NCBI GenBank assembly: GCA_946886855.1
Contig: CAMPJJ010000146.1
Coordinates: 1-11,295 of the forward strand
Length of the DNA: 11,295 nucleotides
Origin: an uncultured Roseateles sp.
GTDB taxonomy: Bacteria; Pseudomonadota; Gammaproteobacteria; Burkholderiales; Burkholderiaceae
Direction: 5' to 3'
In this document: piece after piece, positions 1 to 6,761 of the stretch
Numbering within the stretch: the stretch's first letter is position 1
How the letters are laid out: each line of letters starts with the position of its first letter
Position numbers and translations under genes: made by a program
Notes under the pieces: generated by a model
Told to the model about the DNA's origin: nothing
Database searches by the model: none
Seen by the model: only the letters and a program-made list of their open reading frames with translations

Positions 1-1
1 G

Positions 2-376
2 TCCCCCTCCGCCGCCGCCCGTCACGTCCTCTACGTCGAGGACGACCGCATCAACATCGTGCTGATGGAGGAGGTGTTCCGACTGATGCCCGGCTGGACG
101 CTGGACATCGCCGAGACCGGCGCGCAGGCGATGGAAGCGCTGTCGCGCGTGACGCCCTCGCTGGTGCTGATGGACATGAACCTGCCCGACATGAACGGGC
201 TGCAGCTGATGGCCCTGGTGCGGGCCGAACCGCGGTTCGCCACGCTGCGCTGCATCGCGCTGTCCGCCGACGTGATGGACGACCAGCGCCAGCGCGCACG
301 GGCCGCCGGCTTCGAGGACTACTGGCTCAAGCCGATCGACGTGCGCCAGTTGCGCACGGCGCTCGAGCGGCTCTGA
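2..376 (+). CDS. Response-regulator receiver domain, C-terminal fragment (probably a hybrid histidine kinase)
   Basis: An open frame runs in from the left edge, so the 5' end is missing; 124 residues are visible before the TGA. They form a complete CheY-like receiver domain. The acidic pocket is VLYVEDD (visible residues 9-15), the phospho-acceptor Asp is in LVLMDMNLP (D58), the switch Ser is in ALSAD (S88), and the conserved Lys is in YWLKPID (K110). The protein stops about a dozen residues after the Lys-Pro motif, so the receiver is C-terminal. The 'VLYVEDDRIN' start of the domain is common in receivers at the end of hybrid sensor kinases, but a stand-alone regulator cannot be excluded without the upstream sequence. 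It is convergent with the SWIB gene and has no evident functional link to the iron genes. Confidence 0.85.
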   Translation, partial: SPSAAARHVLYVEDDRINIVLMEEVFRLMPGWTLDIAETGAQAMEALSRVTPSLVLMDMNLPDMNGLQLMALVRAEPRFATLRCIALSADVMDDQRQRARAAGFEDYWLKPIDVRQLRTALERL

Positions 377-442
377 GCCGCGCGCGATCGCGCGCTGACG
401 CCGACCGCTGACCGCTGCGTGAGGCGGACGCAAGGCGGACGC

Positions 443-468
443 AAAAAAGCCCGCGCGAGGCGGGCCTT
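443..468 (-). terminator. Rho-independent terminator of the SWIB gene
   Basis: Read on the minus strand, a 6-bp perfect GC stem (GCCCGC at 449-454 with GCGGGC at 460-465) encloses a 5-base loop and is followed by six U residues (A443-A448 on the plus strand). It lies about 40 bases downstream of the SWIB stop codon at 504. The plus-strand copy lacks a good U tract, so it would serve the convergent receiver gene poorly, if at all. Confidence 0.8.
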
Positions 469-503
469 GTCCGGAATGCGGAGGAGCCTCTCGGCCCGGC
501 CGC

Positions 504-929
504 TCAATCCTTCAGGTGGCTGTTGATCAGACGGGTCATCTCGAACATGTCGGCCTTGGCCTTGCCGAAGATCTCCTTCAGCTTGGCATCGGCGTTGATG
601 ACGCGCTTCTGCGCAGCGTCCTGCAGGTTGTGCTTCTTGATGTATTCCCAGACCTTCTTCACCACGTCGGTACGCGGCAGCGGCTTGTCGCCGACGATCG
701 CGGCCAGCGCGGGGCTGGGGGTCAGGGCCTTCATGAAGGCGGCGTTGGGGGTGCGCTTCTTCGCGGGCGCGGCAGCCTTCTTCGCAGGAGCTGCCGCCTT
801 CGTCGCGGGCGCGGCCTTCTTCGCCGGTGCCGCCTTCTTCGCGGGCGCGGCGGCCTTCTTCGCCGCCGGTGCCGCCTTCTTGGCCGGTGCCGCCTTCTTG
901 GCGGGCGCAGCCTTCTTCGCAGTTGCCAT
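504..929 (-). CDS. SWIB/MDM2-domain protein with histone H1-like Ala/Lys/Pro tail
   Basis: A 141-residue basic protein with two parts. Residues 2-58 are a low-complexity tail of KKAAPA-like units resembling the C-terminal tail of histone H1, and should bind DNA without sequence specificity. Residues 62-141 are a SWIB domain, recognisable by FMKALTPSPALAAIVG, the PLPRTDVVKKVWEYIKKHNLQD core and INADAKLKEIFG. SWIB proteins are chromatin-associated in eukaryotes; bacterial copies occur in Chlamydia and many Burkholderiales, and their role is poorly defined. The start at 929 is chosen because GGAGAG lies about 7 bases upstream. A longer reading to 1040 is open, but it would place this ribosome-binding site inside the gene and adds an unconserved-looking leader. 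A nucleoid-associated role is an inference. Confidence 0.88.
   Translation of the reverse strand: MATAKKAAPAKKAAPAKKAAPAAKKAAAPAKKAAPAKKAAPATKAAAPAKKAAAPAKKRTPNAAFMKALTPSPALAAIVGDKPLPRTDVVKKVWEYIKKHNLQDAAQKRVINADAKLKEIFGKAKADMFEMTRLINSHLKD
756..926 (-). repeat. In-gene tandem repeats encoding the KKAAPA tail
   Basis: About ten degenerate copies of a 15-18 base unit encode KKAAPA, KKAAAPA and similar. They make up residues 2-58 of the SWIB protein. Units are in multiples of three bases, so slippage would change tail length without breaking the frame. The plus strand of this stretch also gives spurious Ala/Phe-rich reading frames. Confidence 0.85.
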
Positions 930-1050
930 TTCGATTCTCTCCATCAAGGGTTGTTGATGTGCCGGGCCCTGGTGAAGGTCTGACGCCTTCGGTACTCGAT
1001 GGCACCCTGCGCGGGCAATGGTACTGCGCACCTCTGTCATTGAGAAGGCT

Positions 1051-1080
1051 TTACCAGGGGGGAAACGGCCTCGAAGTCAA
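1051..1080 (-). promoter_or_regulatory. Possible sigma70 promoter for the SWIB gene
   Basis: On the minus strand TTGACT (1080-1075) is followed after 18 bases by TGGTAA (1056-1051). The -35 is a good match and the -10 only fair. It lies about 120 bases upstream of the SWIB start, in the 248-base gap between the iron locus and this gene. No convincing U-tailed terminator is seen in that gap for the end of the iron operon. The gap shows no other gene. Confidence 0.35.
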
Positions 1081-1177
1081 CGTCGTCCCCCGTGTTTGTC
1101 GCAGGCGCGCATCAATCTCCGCATGTCCTACGCGCGCCGCACGTCTTCACCTACGGGGTTCCCCGCGGTCGACACGC

Positions 1178-2680
1178 TCAGTAGACGTCGCGCCGGTAGC
1201 GGCCGTCGCGGATGAGGGCGTCGACAGCGGCCTGGCCGAGCGTCTCGCGCAGCACCGCATCGACCGCGCCGGCCATGCCTTGCAGGCTGCCGCAGACGTA
1301 GAGCGCCGCGCCGTCCGCGACCCATTCGCGCAGCGTCTGCGCGTGGCGCGCGAGCAGATGCTGCACGTGCACGCGCTCGGTCTGGTCGCGCGAAAAGGCC
1401 CAGTCCGCCCGGGCGATCAGGCCATCGCGCTGCCAGGCGTCGATCTCATCGCGGTAGTGCGCATCATGGGCCGATTGGCGTTCGCCGAAGATCAGCCACG
1501 CCGGCGCGGGCCCGAGGTCGTCACGTCCGGCGGCAGCGGCGGCAGCGCGGGCGGCGGCGTTCGCCGTGTCCATGCGGGTTGCCGCCCGGGCCTTCAGATG
1601 TGCGCGCAGTCCCGCCAGCCCGGTGCCATTGCCGATGAGGATCAACCGACGATCGGCGTTCGCGCCGATGCGGAAGCTCGCGTGCGCGCGCAGGCGCATC
1701 GCCACGCGACCGTCGAGCGGCGCCCGTTCGGTCAGCCAGCCGGAGGCGAGTCCCGGCGTGCCGTCCTCGCGCACGGTGCGCCGGACCATCAACTCGACGC
1801 GACCGTCCGCGGGCACCGAGGCGATCGTGTATTCGCGCGGCCGGTGCGCGTCGCCGTCGCCGTCGCCGTCGCTGTCACTGACGCGGACGTCAACGCCGTC
1901 CGCCCCGACGCCCGCGACGCTGACCTGCACGAGATCGCCCGCTTGCCAGCTCGGGAGCGGCGCGCCGTCCGCCGGCATGAGTTCCAGATGGAAGACCGGT
2001 CCGCCCTGGCTGCCCGGATTCAGATGCCGCCGCGCGCGCAGACGCCACGGCGTGAAGACCGGCATCTCCCATTCGGCGAGATCCGCAGTGCCCGCGAGGT
2101 GACTGAGCCGCTGGCGCCAGGACGCGAGCGCGTGTTCGTCGGCGCGGTCGACGTCGATGCGGTCGAACATCGGCCGCGCGCCGCGCTCGCGCAACCAGGC
2201 TTCGAGCGCGCGGCCGAAGCCGCAGAAATGGGTGTAGGTCGCATCGCCCAGCGCCAGCACGCCGACCTCGAGCGAGGACAGCGTGAGGCCGTCGCCCTCC
2301 ACCGCCATCACGTCGCGCGCGAACGGCGCCGCGCTGTCGGGCGCATCCCCCTCGCCGTAGGTGCTGGCGATGAACAGCGCATGCCGCGCGCCGCGCAAAG
2401 CGTCGCGATCGATCTCGCCGAGCGCGGCCACGCGCACCGGCATGCCGGCCAGGTGCAGCGCCTTGGCGGTCTGCCAGGCGATCTCCTCGGCCTGGCCGGT
2501 CTGGCTCGCATGCAGCACCAGCACCGGCGGCCCCGCGTCGGCAGCGGGCAGCAGCGCGGCGGCATCTTCGGCGGCCTGACGCAGCCGGCGGCGATGTCGC
2601 CACCCCACGGCGGCACACATCAGCAGGTAGCACGCGAGCAGCAGCAACGCCGCCGCAGGTCGGGACAGGATCGCCGTCAT
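1178..2680 (-). CDS. Membrane-anchored flavodoxin/ferredoxin-reductase fusion (CysJ/P450-reductase-like)
   Basis: A 500-residue diflavin reductase. Residues 8-26 form one hydrophobic helix followed by GWRHRRRLRQ, which by the positive-inside rule puts the rest in the cytosol. Residues about 53-195 are a flavodoxin (FMN) domain: SQTGQAEEIA (59-68), STYGEGDAPD (106-115) and LGDATYTHFCGFG (144-156). The C-terminal half is an FAD/NAD(P)H module: REYTIAS (282-288) for FAD, GNGTGLAGLR (350-359) and FGERQ (398-402) for the nucleotide, YVCGS (461-465), and a final RDVY as in sulfite reductase flavoproteins. It probably moves electrons from NADPH through FAD and FMN to a membrane or periplasmic partner. 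No sulfite-reductase haem subunit is nearby, and the iron and flavinylation neighbours suggest ferric reduction instead. The start at 2680 overlaps the apbE stop by one base (TGATG), implying coupled translation. It is the last gene of the locus. An Asp/Gly insert occurs at residues 267-277. Confidence 0.88.
   Translation of the reverse strand: MTAILSRPAAALLLLACYLLMCAAVGWRHRRRLRQAAEDAAALLPAADAGPPVLVLHASQTGQAEEIAWQTAKALHLAGMPVRVAALGEIDRDALRGARHALFIASTYGEGDAPDSAAPFARDVMAVEGDGLTLSSLEVGVLALGDATYTHFCGFGRALEAWLRERGARPMFDRIDVDRADEHALASWRQRLSHLAGTADLAEWEMPVFTPWRLRARRHLNPGSQGGPVFHLELMPADGAPLPSWQAGDLVQVSVAGVGADGVDVRVSDSDGDGDGDAHRPREYTIASVPADGRVELMVRRTVREDGTPGLASGWLTERAPLDGRVAMRLRAHASFRIGANADRRLILIGNGTGLAGLRAHLKARAATRMDTANAAARAAAAAAGRDDLGPAPAWLIFGERQSAHDAHYRDEIDAWQRDGLIARADWAFSRDQTERVHVQHLLARHAQTLREWVADGAALYVCGSLQGMAGAVDAVLRETLGQAAVDALIRDGRYRRDVY
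1851..1880. repeat. Hexanucleotide microsatellite (TCGCCG units) inside the reductase gene
   Basis: Three perfect TCGCCG units (1851-1868) are followed by TCGCTG and TCACTG. On the coding strand they give a SDSDGDGDGD stretch in the FAD-binding half of the diflavin reductase. The unit length preserves the frame, so this is a length-variable loop and not a phase switch. Confidence 0.7.
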
Positions 2681-3744
2681 CAGAGCATCAACGCGCGCAT
2701 CGCGGTGGAGAAGCGCTCCTCGAATCCACCGCCCTCGGCCGGCGTGCGACGCCGCCGCAGCAGCGCGGCGAGTCCGAGGCGTTCGGCCAGCGCGAGGCCG
2801 TCGTCCGGCCCGAGCACCATCAGCGCCGTCGACCAGCCGTCGGCCCACATCGCGCTGTCGTGAACGACGGTGACGGACGCGAGTCCGTGCGCGATCGGCT
2901 GCCGGGTGCGTGGATCGATGGTGTGGGAACGCCTGCCCCCATCGGCCGCGTCGAAGAATTTCCGGTAGTCGCCGGAGGTCGCCACCGACAGGCCGTGCAG
3001 CGCGATGCGCACGGGCGCGAGGCCGCCTTCGGCGGCCGGCGGCTCGAGCTCGACCCACCACGGTTGCCCATCGGGCTTGAGCCCGGCCCCGCGGAGTTCG
3101 CCGCCGATCTCGACGAGGTGGTCCGACAGACCGAGCGCGGTCAGGACCGCAGACACGCGGTCGACCGCAAAGCCCTTGGCGATCGCGGACAGGTCCAGCG
3201 TCGCCTCGCCGGGCTGCGTCAGCACGCGACGCGCGGCCTCCCACGGCAAAGAGTCCCACCCGCAATGGACGCGATCGCAGTCCTCGGAGGTCGGTGCATG
3301 GAAGTCGGGCGCGTCATGGCGTGGCGCAAGCGCGGTCTCCCCCACGGGGCCGAAACCCCAGAGCGCGACGAGAGCGCCGGCGGTCGGGTCGTAGGCGCCG
3401 TCGCTCTCGGCCGCGATGCGCAGCGCCGCGTCGACGACAGTGGCGAAGCCCTCCGGCAACGGCCACGAGGTGCCGGCCGCCGCGCGATTGAAACGACTGA
3501 GGTCGGAATTCGCGTCCCAGCCGCTCATCTGCGCGATCACCTCGTCGCAGACGTGAACGACGGCCGTCTCGATCGCGGCGAGGCGAAGCCCGGACGGACC
3601 GATGAAACGCGCGGACCAGGTCGTTCCCATGGTCTGGCCGGCGAGCGCGTGCACGGCCTGACCGAGCGCCGGCGGCTCGCCGGTGATGCGCAGCGGGACG
3701 AGGACGCGCGGCTCGAGCGCAGTGCCCGCGCCCTGCGCCGTCAT
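2680..3744 (-). CDS. apbE: FAD:protein FMN transferase (ApbE family)
   Basis: A 354-residue ApbE-family enzyme, which takes FMN from FAD and links it by a phosphoester to a Thr/Ser in a partner protein, using Mg2+. Family landmarks are in order: GQTMGTTW (36-43), WDANSDLSRFNR (76-87), YDPTAGALVALWGFGP (118-133), LDLSAIAKGFAVD (183-195), EIGGELRG (212-219), VATSGDYRKFF (254-264), HTIDPRT (274-280) and ADGWSTALMVLG (301-312). The C-terminus is complete. The start at 3744 follows the DUF4198 stop by 17 bases with a weak GGGA ribosome-binding site. A longer reading to 3897 would overlap DUF4198 by over 130 bases. Unusually, neither start gives a signal peptide, whereas many ApbE proteins are exported. 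Its likely substrate is the DUF2271 protein two genes upstream, which carries a flavinylation-like motif. Confidence 0.93.
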   Translation of the reverse strand: MTAQGAGTALEPRVLVPLRITGEPPALGQAVHALAGQTMGTTWSARFIGPSGLRLAAIETAVVHVCDEVIAQMSGWDANSDLSRFNRAAAGTSWPLPEGFATVVDAALRIAAESDGAYDPTAGALVALWGFGPVGETALAPRHDAPDFHAPTSEDCDRVHCGWDSLPWEAARRVLTQPGEATLDLSAIAKGFAVDRVSAVLTALGLSDHLVEIGGELRGAGLKPDGQPWWVELEPPAAEGGLAPVRIALHGLSVATSGDYRKFFDAADGGRRSHTIDPRTRQPIAHGLASVTVVHDSAMWADGWSTALMVLGPDDGLALAERLGLAALLRRRRTPAEGGGFEERFSTAMRALML

Positions 3745-3761
3745 CGTCCCGCGGGTCCCGC

Positions 3762-4622
3762 TCACTTCGGCAGCACCTCGAAGGTGGCGCTCACGCTGGC
3801 GCGCTGCACCGGCGCTTCGCGCGTGCCGGCGGGCGCGTTCGGGCCGCGCGCCGGCCCGGTGCTCGCGCCGATGAAGTAGCGACCCGGCTCGGCCCATTCG
3901 ACGGTGAACTCGCCCTTCGCATCGGACTTGAGTTCGACTTCACCGAACTTGTAGCGATACCGGTTGCCTTCGCGGATCAGCTTGAGCTGCACGTCGGCGG
4001 CCGGCTTGCCGTCCAGCACCAGGCGGAACTTCGTCCTGTCGCCGTGGCTCAGGTCGGTGACCGGGCCCAGCGGCAGCAGCTCGAGGCCGTCGCCCTCGGG
4101 CTTGAAGTCCACCTTCCCGGCCTCTTCCTTGCTGACGAAGGTCTGCTGGCGGTTGCTCATCACCGTCAGCGCGGTGACCTCGGCATCGGCCGGCACGTCC
4201 TTGGCGAAACTCTCCCGGGTGCCGCGGAAGCGCTTGGTCTCGCCGCCCTGCTTGTAGGCGCCCATCAGCGACTGGCTGACGTTGCTGACGCGCCAGGTGC
4301 CGTCCTGCGTCAGCTTCACGTCGAAGCTTTCGCGGTGGCGGGCGGCGCTGCGGTTCTCGGCCTCGACGGTCTTGCCGTCGGGCGCGGTGACGCGCACGGT
4401 CTCGAGCTTGAGCGCGCGCTCGAAGTTGAAGAGGTCTTCCGAGACGGCCGCGTCGAACGAGGCCACCGGCTCCTTGCCGTCGAAGGCCGCCTTGTTGGGC
4501 AGCAGCCAGGTCATGTGCGCGTGCGCGGTCAGCGGGAGCAGCGCGGCGATGGCCAGCGCCACGGGAGCGACGCGTGTCGCCATGCGGGTGGCGATCGTGG
4601 CGGCGATCGAAGTCTTCATCAT
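3762..4622 (-). CDS. Exported DUF4198 protein (putative periplasmic metal-linked accessory)
   Basis: 286 residues. An N-terminal signal peptide with basic start, hydrophobic core about 20-32 and cleavage site LTAHA is followed by HMTWLLPN (36-43). Cleavage after A35 would make the mature protein begin with His, and the 'HAH..WL.P' start is typical of DUF4198. The rest is predicted beta-rich, with a C-terminal segment (about 200-286) resembling Ig/carboxypeptidase-regulatory-like folds: KLIREGNRYRYKFGEVELKSD and ...GRYFIGA. DUF4198 proteins are often found with metal-uptake genes and called nickel- or cobalt-transport-like, but their biochemical role is not settled. No flavinylation motif is seen here. 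The start is ATG at 4622, with AGGAA about 7 bases upstream; ATG at 4619 is the alternative. It lies 44 bases after DUF2271 and 17 bases before apbE. Confidence 0.85.
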   Translation of the reverse strand: MMKTSIAATIATRMATRVAPVALAIAALLPLTAHAHMTWLLPNKAAFDGKEPVASFDAAVSEDLFNFERALKLETVRVTAPDGKTVEAENRSAARHRESFDVKLTQDGTWRVSNVSQSLMGAYKQGGETKRFRGTRESFAKDVPADAEVTALTVMSNRQQTFVSKEEAGKVDFKPEGDGLELLPLGPVTDLSHGDRTKFRLVLDGKPAADVQLKLIREGNRYRYKFGEVELKSDAKGEFTVEWAEPGRYFIGASTGPARGPNAPAGTREAPVQRASVSATFEVLPK

Positions 4623-4666
4623 GGTGAGTTCCTGCGTGTCTTGTCGTGGAGCCTGTCGCGACGCGA

Positions 4667-5212
4667 TCAGGGCTTGACCGTCAGTTCGAGCGCGCCGAGC
4701 TCGTGCTCGCCTTGCGCCTTGGCCGTCGCGGCCGCCTTCACCGGCCAGGTCAGCGGCAGGCGCTGCACTTCACGGCCGCCGGCTTCGCGGCTGGACTCGA
4801 CGACGATCTCGTACTTGCCCGGAGGCAGCGCGGCGAACGCGGCACTCGTGTCCAGCGAGATCGCGTGCTCGCCCGGGGCGCGCGTGGCGGCGGTGACGCC
4901 GTCGGCGGGCACCGTCAGGTTGCGGCCGCCCTGGCGCCACCACTGGCGCATGTCCTTGAGCCACTTGGTGCCGGCGTTGTTCTGCTTCTTGGTGTCATAC
5001 CAGACCGCCAGCTGAGCGACGGCCGGGCCGGATTCGCCGGCCTTCTCGACCCACACGGCGATGTAGGGGCGGTGGTACTCGGCGACGTTCAGGCGCGGCA
5101 CTTCCAGCTTGAGCTGGACCGTGGCGGCCCAGGCGGACGAGCCGACGGCCAGGGTGCCCAGGGTGCCGAGGGCACCGATCTGGAGGAGGGTACGACTTGC
5201 GGAGCGATTCAT
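4667..5212 (-). CDS. Exported DUF2271 protein with ApbE-type flavinylation motif
   Basis: 181 residues, matching DUF2271 in length and pattern. The signal peptide has a hydrophobic stretch about 9-24 and cleavage at SSAWA-A (29/30). Only one Arg lies before the core (SASRTLLQ), so it looks Sec-dependent and not twin-arginine. The mature part starts with a beta-type segment (VQLKLEVPRLNVAEYHRPYI) and holds WYDTKKQNNAGTKWLKDMRQW (71-91), conserved in the family. The key site is D104-G-V-T107-A-A-T110-R-A-P-G, fitting the Dxx(S/T)(G/x)A(T/S) pattern of covalently flavinylated proteins such as NqrC and RnfG. T110 is the predicted FMN attachment residue. With apbE two genes downstream, this is best read as a periplasmic flavin electron carrier. 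The ribosome-binding site is weak, and a 159-base gap separates it from the PepSY gene. Confidence 0.85.
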   Translation of the reverse strand: MNRSASRTLLQIGALGTLGTLAVGSSAWAATVQLKLEVPRLNVAEYHRPYIAVWVEKAGESGPAVAQLAVWYDTKKQNNAGTKWLKDMRQWWRQGGRNLTVPADGVTAATRAPGEHAISLDTSAAFAALPPGKYEIVVESSREAGGREVQRLPLTWPVKAAATAKAQGEHELGALELTVKP

Positions 5213-5330
5213 GGTCGAAGTCTCGGTGGAAGGTGGGGAGGATCCTGGCGGCGGCTCGGAGCGGAAGAACGGCAGTTGGCAACAGGGCGACCGTCATCGC
5301 GTCGCGGTGCCGGCGCTTGTCGGTGTCGGT

Positions 5331-5373
5331 CATCGGTCAGTGATCGGTCGGTGATCGGTCGCGGTGATCGGTC
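5331..5373. repeat. Short imperfect direct repeats (TGATCGGTC units)
   Basis: TGATCGGTC occurs three times, at 5341-5349, 5352-5360 and 5365-5373, with a degenerate copy CATCGGTCA at 5331-5339; spacing is 11-13 bases. The array starts at the PepSY stop codon and extends into the 159-base gap before DUF2271. Each unit contains a GATC. No protein-binding site is recognised; it could be slippage debris or a regulatory or mRNA-stability element. Confidence 0.7.
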
Positions 5374-6046
5374 AATGGATCAGCAGGAGCGCCAGCAGCG
5401 CGGGAATCAAGAGGCCCAGGCCGACCAGCGGCCAGGTGCTGGGTCGGCTGACCGCATGGAACTTGAGGATCAGCAGACCGGTGATCGAGAACAGCAGGCA
5501 GGCGACGGCGAAGAGGTCGATGAACCAGCTCCAGGCCACGCCGGCATGGCGACCCTTGTGCAGGTCGTTGAGGTAGGAAATCCAGCCGCGGTCGGTGTCC
5601 TCGAACTCGACCTCGCCGCTGTCGCGCGCGATGCGGACCCAGGCGTCGCCGCCGGGTCGCGGCATCGCGAGGTAGATCTCGTCGCGGTTCCACTCGGCTT
5701 CGCGACCGTCGACCGCGCGGCCCAGTGCCGCGGCGAGCCACGCGCGCACCGGGGCGGGCACCGGTGCCTTGACGTCGGGCTCGTTGGCGGACTTCGGCTT
5801 CAGCGGCGCGGCCAGTTCGCCCGGCAGCTGTGCGGTCTTGCTCACGATGGCCGGCTTGGACTCGATGTCGGCGGCGTGGTTCAGCGTGATGCCGGTGACG
5901 GCGAACAGGATCATGCCGATCAGGCAGATCGCCGAGCTGATCCAGTGCCACTGGTGCAGCTGCTTCAGCCACCCGGACCGCTTCGCCGAGCTGGCGGAAT
6001 GGCTGCCGGATTGGCGGTCCGAATTGGCGCTCCTGGTTCCGCTCAT
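5372..6046 (-). CDS. PepSY-associated transmembrane protein (putative membrane electron carrier)
   Basis: 224 residues with the PepSY-associated membrane-helix layout: a Ser/Arg-rich cytosolic start, then KQLHQWHW (28-35), helix 1 (about 36-56) ending in TLNH, a soluble periplasmic region (about 58-168) with the PepSY-like part [22 protein letters not shown], then [11 protein letters not shown] (159-169), helix 2 (about 172-194) and helix 3 (205-223). Conserved-looking histidines at 31, 34, 57, 163 and 167 lie at membrane edges and could ligate haem; that is an inference. Related proteins occur in siderophore and ferric-reduction loci, for instance FoxB-type reductases. Its ATG overlaps the stop of the hydroxylase gene by four bases (ATGA), so translation is probably coupled. 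It would link the cytosolic reductase to the periplasmic flavoprotein. Confidence 0.85.
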   Translation of the reverse strand: MSGTRSANSDRQSGSHSASSAKRSGWLKQLHQWHWISSAICLIGMILFAVTGITLNHAADIESKPAIVSKTAQLPGELAAPLKPKSANEPDVKAPVPAPVRAWLAAALGRAVDGREAEWNRDEIYLAMPRPGGDAWVRIARDSGEVEFEDTDRGWISYLNDLHKGRHAGVAWSWFIDLFAVACLLFSITGLLILKFHAVSRPSTWPLVGLGLLIPALLALLLIH

Positions 6047-6723
6047 GTCTCGGCCCAGAGCCGCAGCAGGTTGTGATAGTGGCCGGTGAGCGCCGTCGTT
6101 TCGGCGTCGTCGCCCAGGCGCGCGCGCAGCTTCTGGATGGTCTGGTCGAGCTCGAACAGCATCGCGCGCTGCCAGTCCTGGCGGACCAGGCTCTGCGTCC
6201 AGAAGAAGGAACAGATCCGCGCACCGCGCGTCACCGGCGTCACGCGATGCAGACTGGTGCTCGCGTAGACGATGAGGTCGCCCGCAGGCAGCTTCACCTC
6301 GTGCGTGCCGTAGGTGTCGACGACCTCGAGCTCGCCGCCGTCGTACTCGTCGGGCTCGCTCAGGAACAGGGTGGAGGACACGTCGCTGCGCAGCGGCTGG
6401 TCGGTGCCCTGCTGGCGCATGATCGCGCCGTCGACATGCAAGCCGTAATGCTCGCCGCCCTCGTAGCGGTTGAACAGCGGCGCCAGCGTGCGCAGCGGCA
6501 GCGCCGCCGAGATGAACAGCGGATGCCGCGCGAGCACGCCGCGGATGTGCGCGCCGATCTCCTGCGCGGCCGGATGCTCGACCGGCAGCTGCCGGTTCTG
6601 CTTGACCTTCGCGCCCTGCTCGCCCACGGTGGCGAGACCGTCGGTCCAGTCGGCGGCATCCAGGAGCCTGCGCATCTCGCGCACGTCCTGCTTGCTGAGC
6701 ACTTCGGGGATGTGAAGAAGCAT
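6043..6723 (-). CDS. piuC: PKHD-type Fe(II)/2-oxoglutarate hydroxylase (PiuC/YbiX family)
   Basis: 226 residues, the usual length for PiuC/YbiX. It is a double-stranded beta-helix dioxygenase. The Fe(II) triad is H96-x-D98 (in YGLHVDGA) and H159 (in STSLHRVTP); R169 (in [11 protein letters not shown]) is the expected 2-oxoglutarate-binding Arg. The start [10 protein letters not shown] and the C-terminal stretch [15 protein letters not shown] also match the family. PiuC/YbiX genes lie next to Fiu/PiuA siderophore receptors in many proteobacteria and are iron-repressed; their physiological substrate is not known to me. Here it directly follows the receptor gene, 103 bases away, and overlaps the PepSY gene by four bases. 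The ribosome-binding site is weak, which fits translation linked to upstream mRNA structure. Confidence 0.92.
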   Translation of the reverse strand: MLLHIPEVLSKQDVREMRRLLDAADWTDGLATVGEQGAKVKQNRQLPVEHPAAQEIGAHIRGVLARHPLFISAALPLRTLAPLFNRYEGGEHYGLHVDGAIMRQQGTDQPLRSDVSSTLFLSEPDEYDGGELEVVDTYGTHEVKLPAGDLIVYASTSLHRVTPVTRGARICSFFWTQSLVRQDWQRAMLFELDQTIQKLRARLGDDAETTALTGHYHNLLRLWAET

Positions 6724-6761
6724 GTCCGGATCGAATCAGTTCAAGAGCCCAGGACGGACGA

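Noticed and set aside
929..1040. Extended start for the SWIB protein
   Set aside because: The extension contains the ribosome-binding site for the start at 929 and is unlike the Ala/Lys tail or any known domain.
1154..1165. CGGGG/CCCCG inverted repeat as terminator of the iron locus
   Set aside because: The loop is too small for the full stem and there is no U tract on either strand.
827..2863. Long plus-strand open frame of 678 codons opposite the reductase gene
   Set aside because: It is antisense to the diflavin reductase and apbE, has Arg/Ala/His-rich composition typical of GC-rich shadow frames, shows no domain, and the minus-strand frame carries all recognised motifs.
3744..3897. Extended start for ApbE
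   Set aside because: It overlaps the DUF4198 coding region by over 130 bases and adds an Arg-rich segment with no signal peptide.
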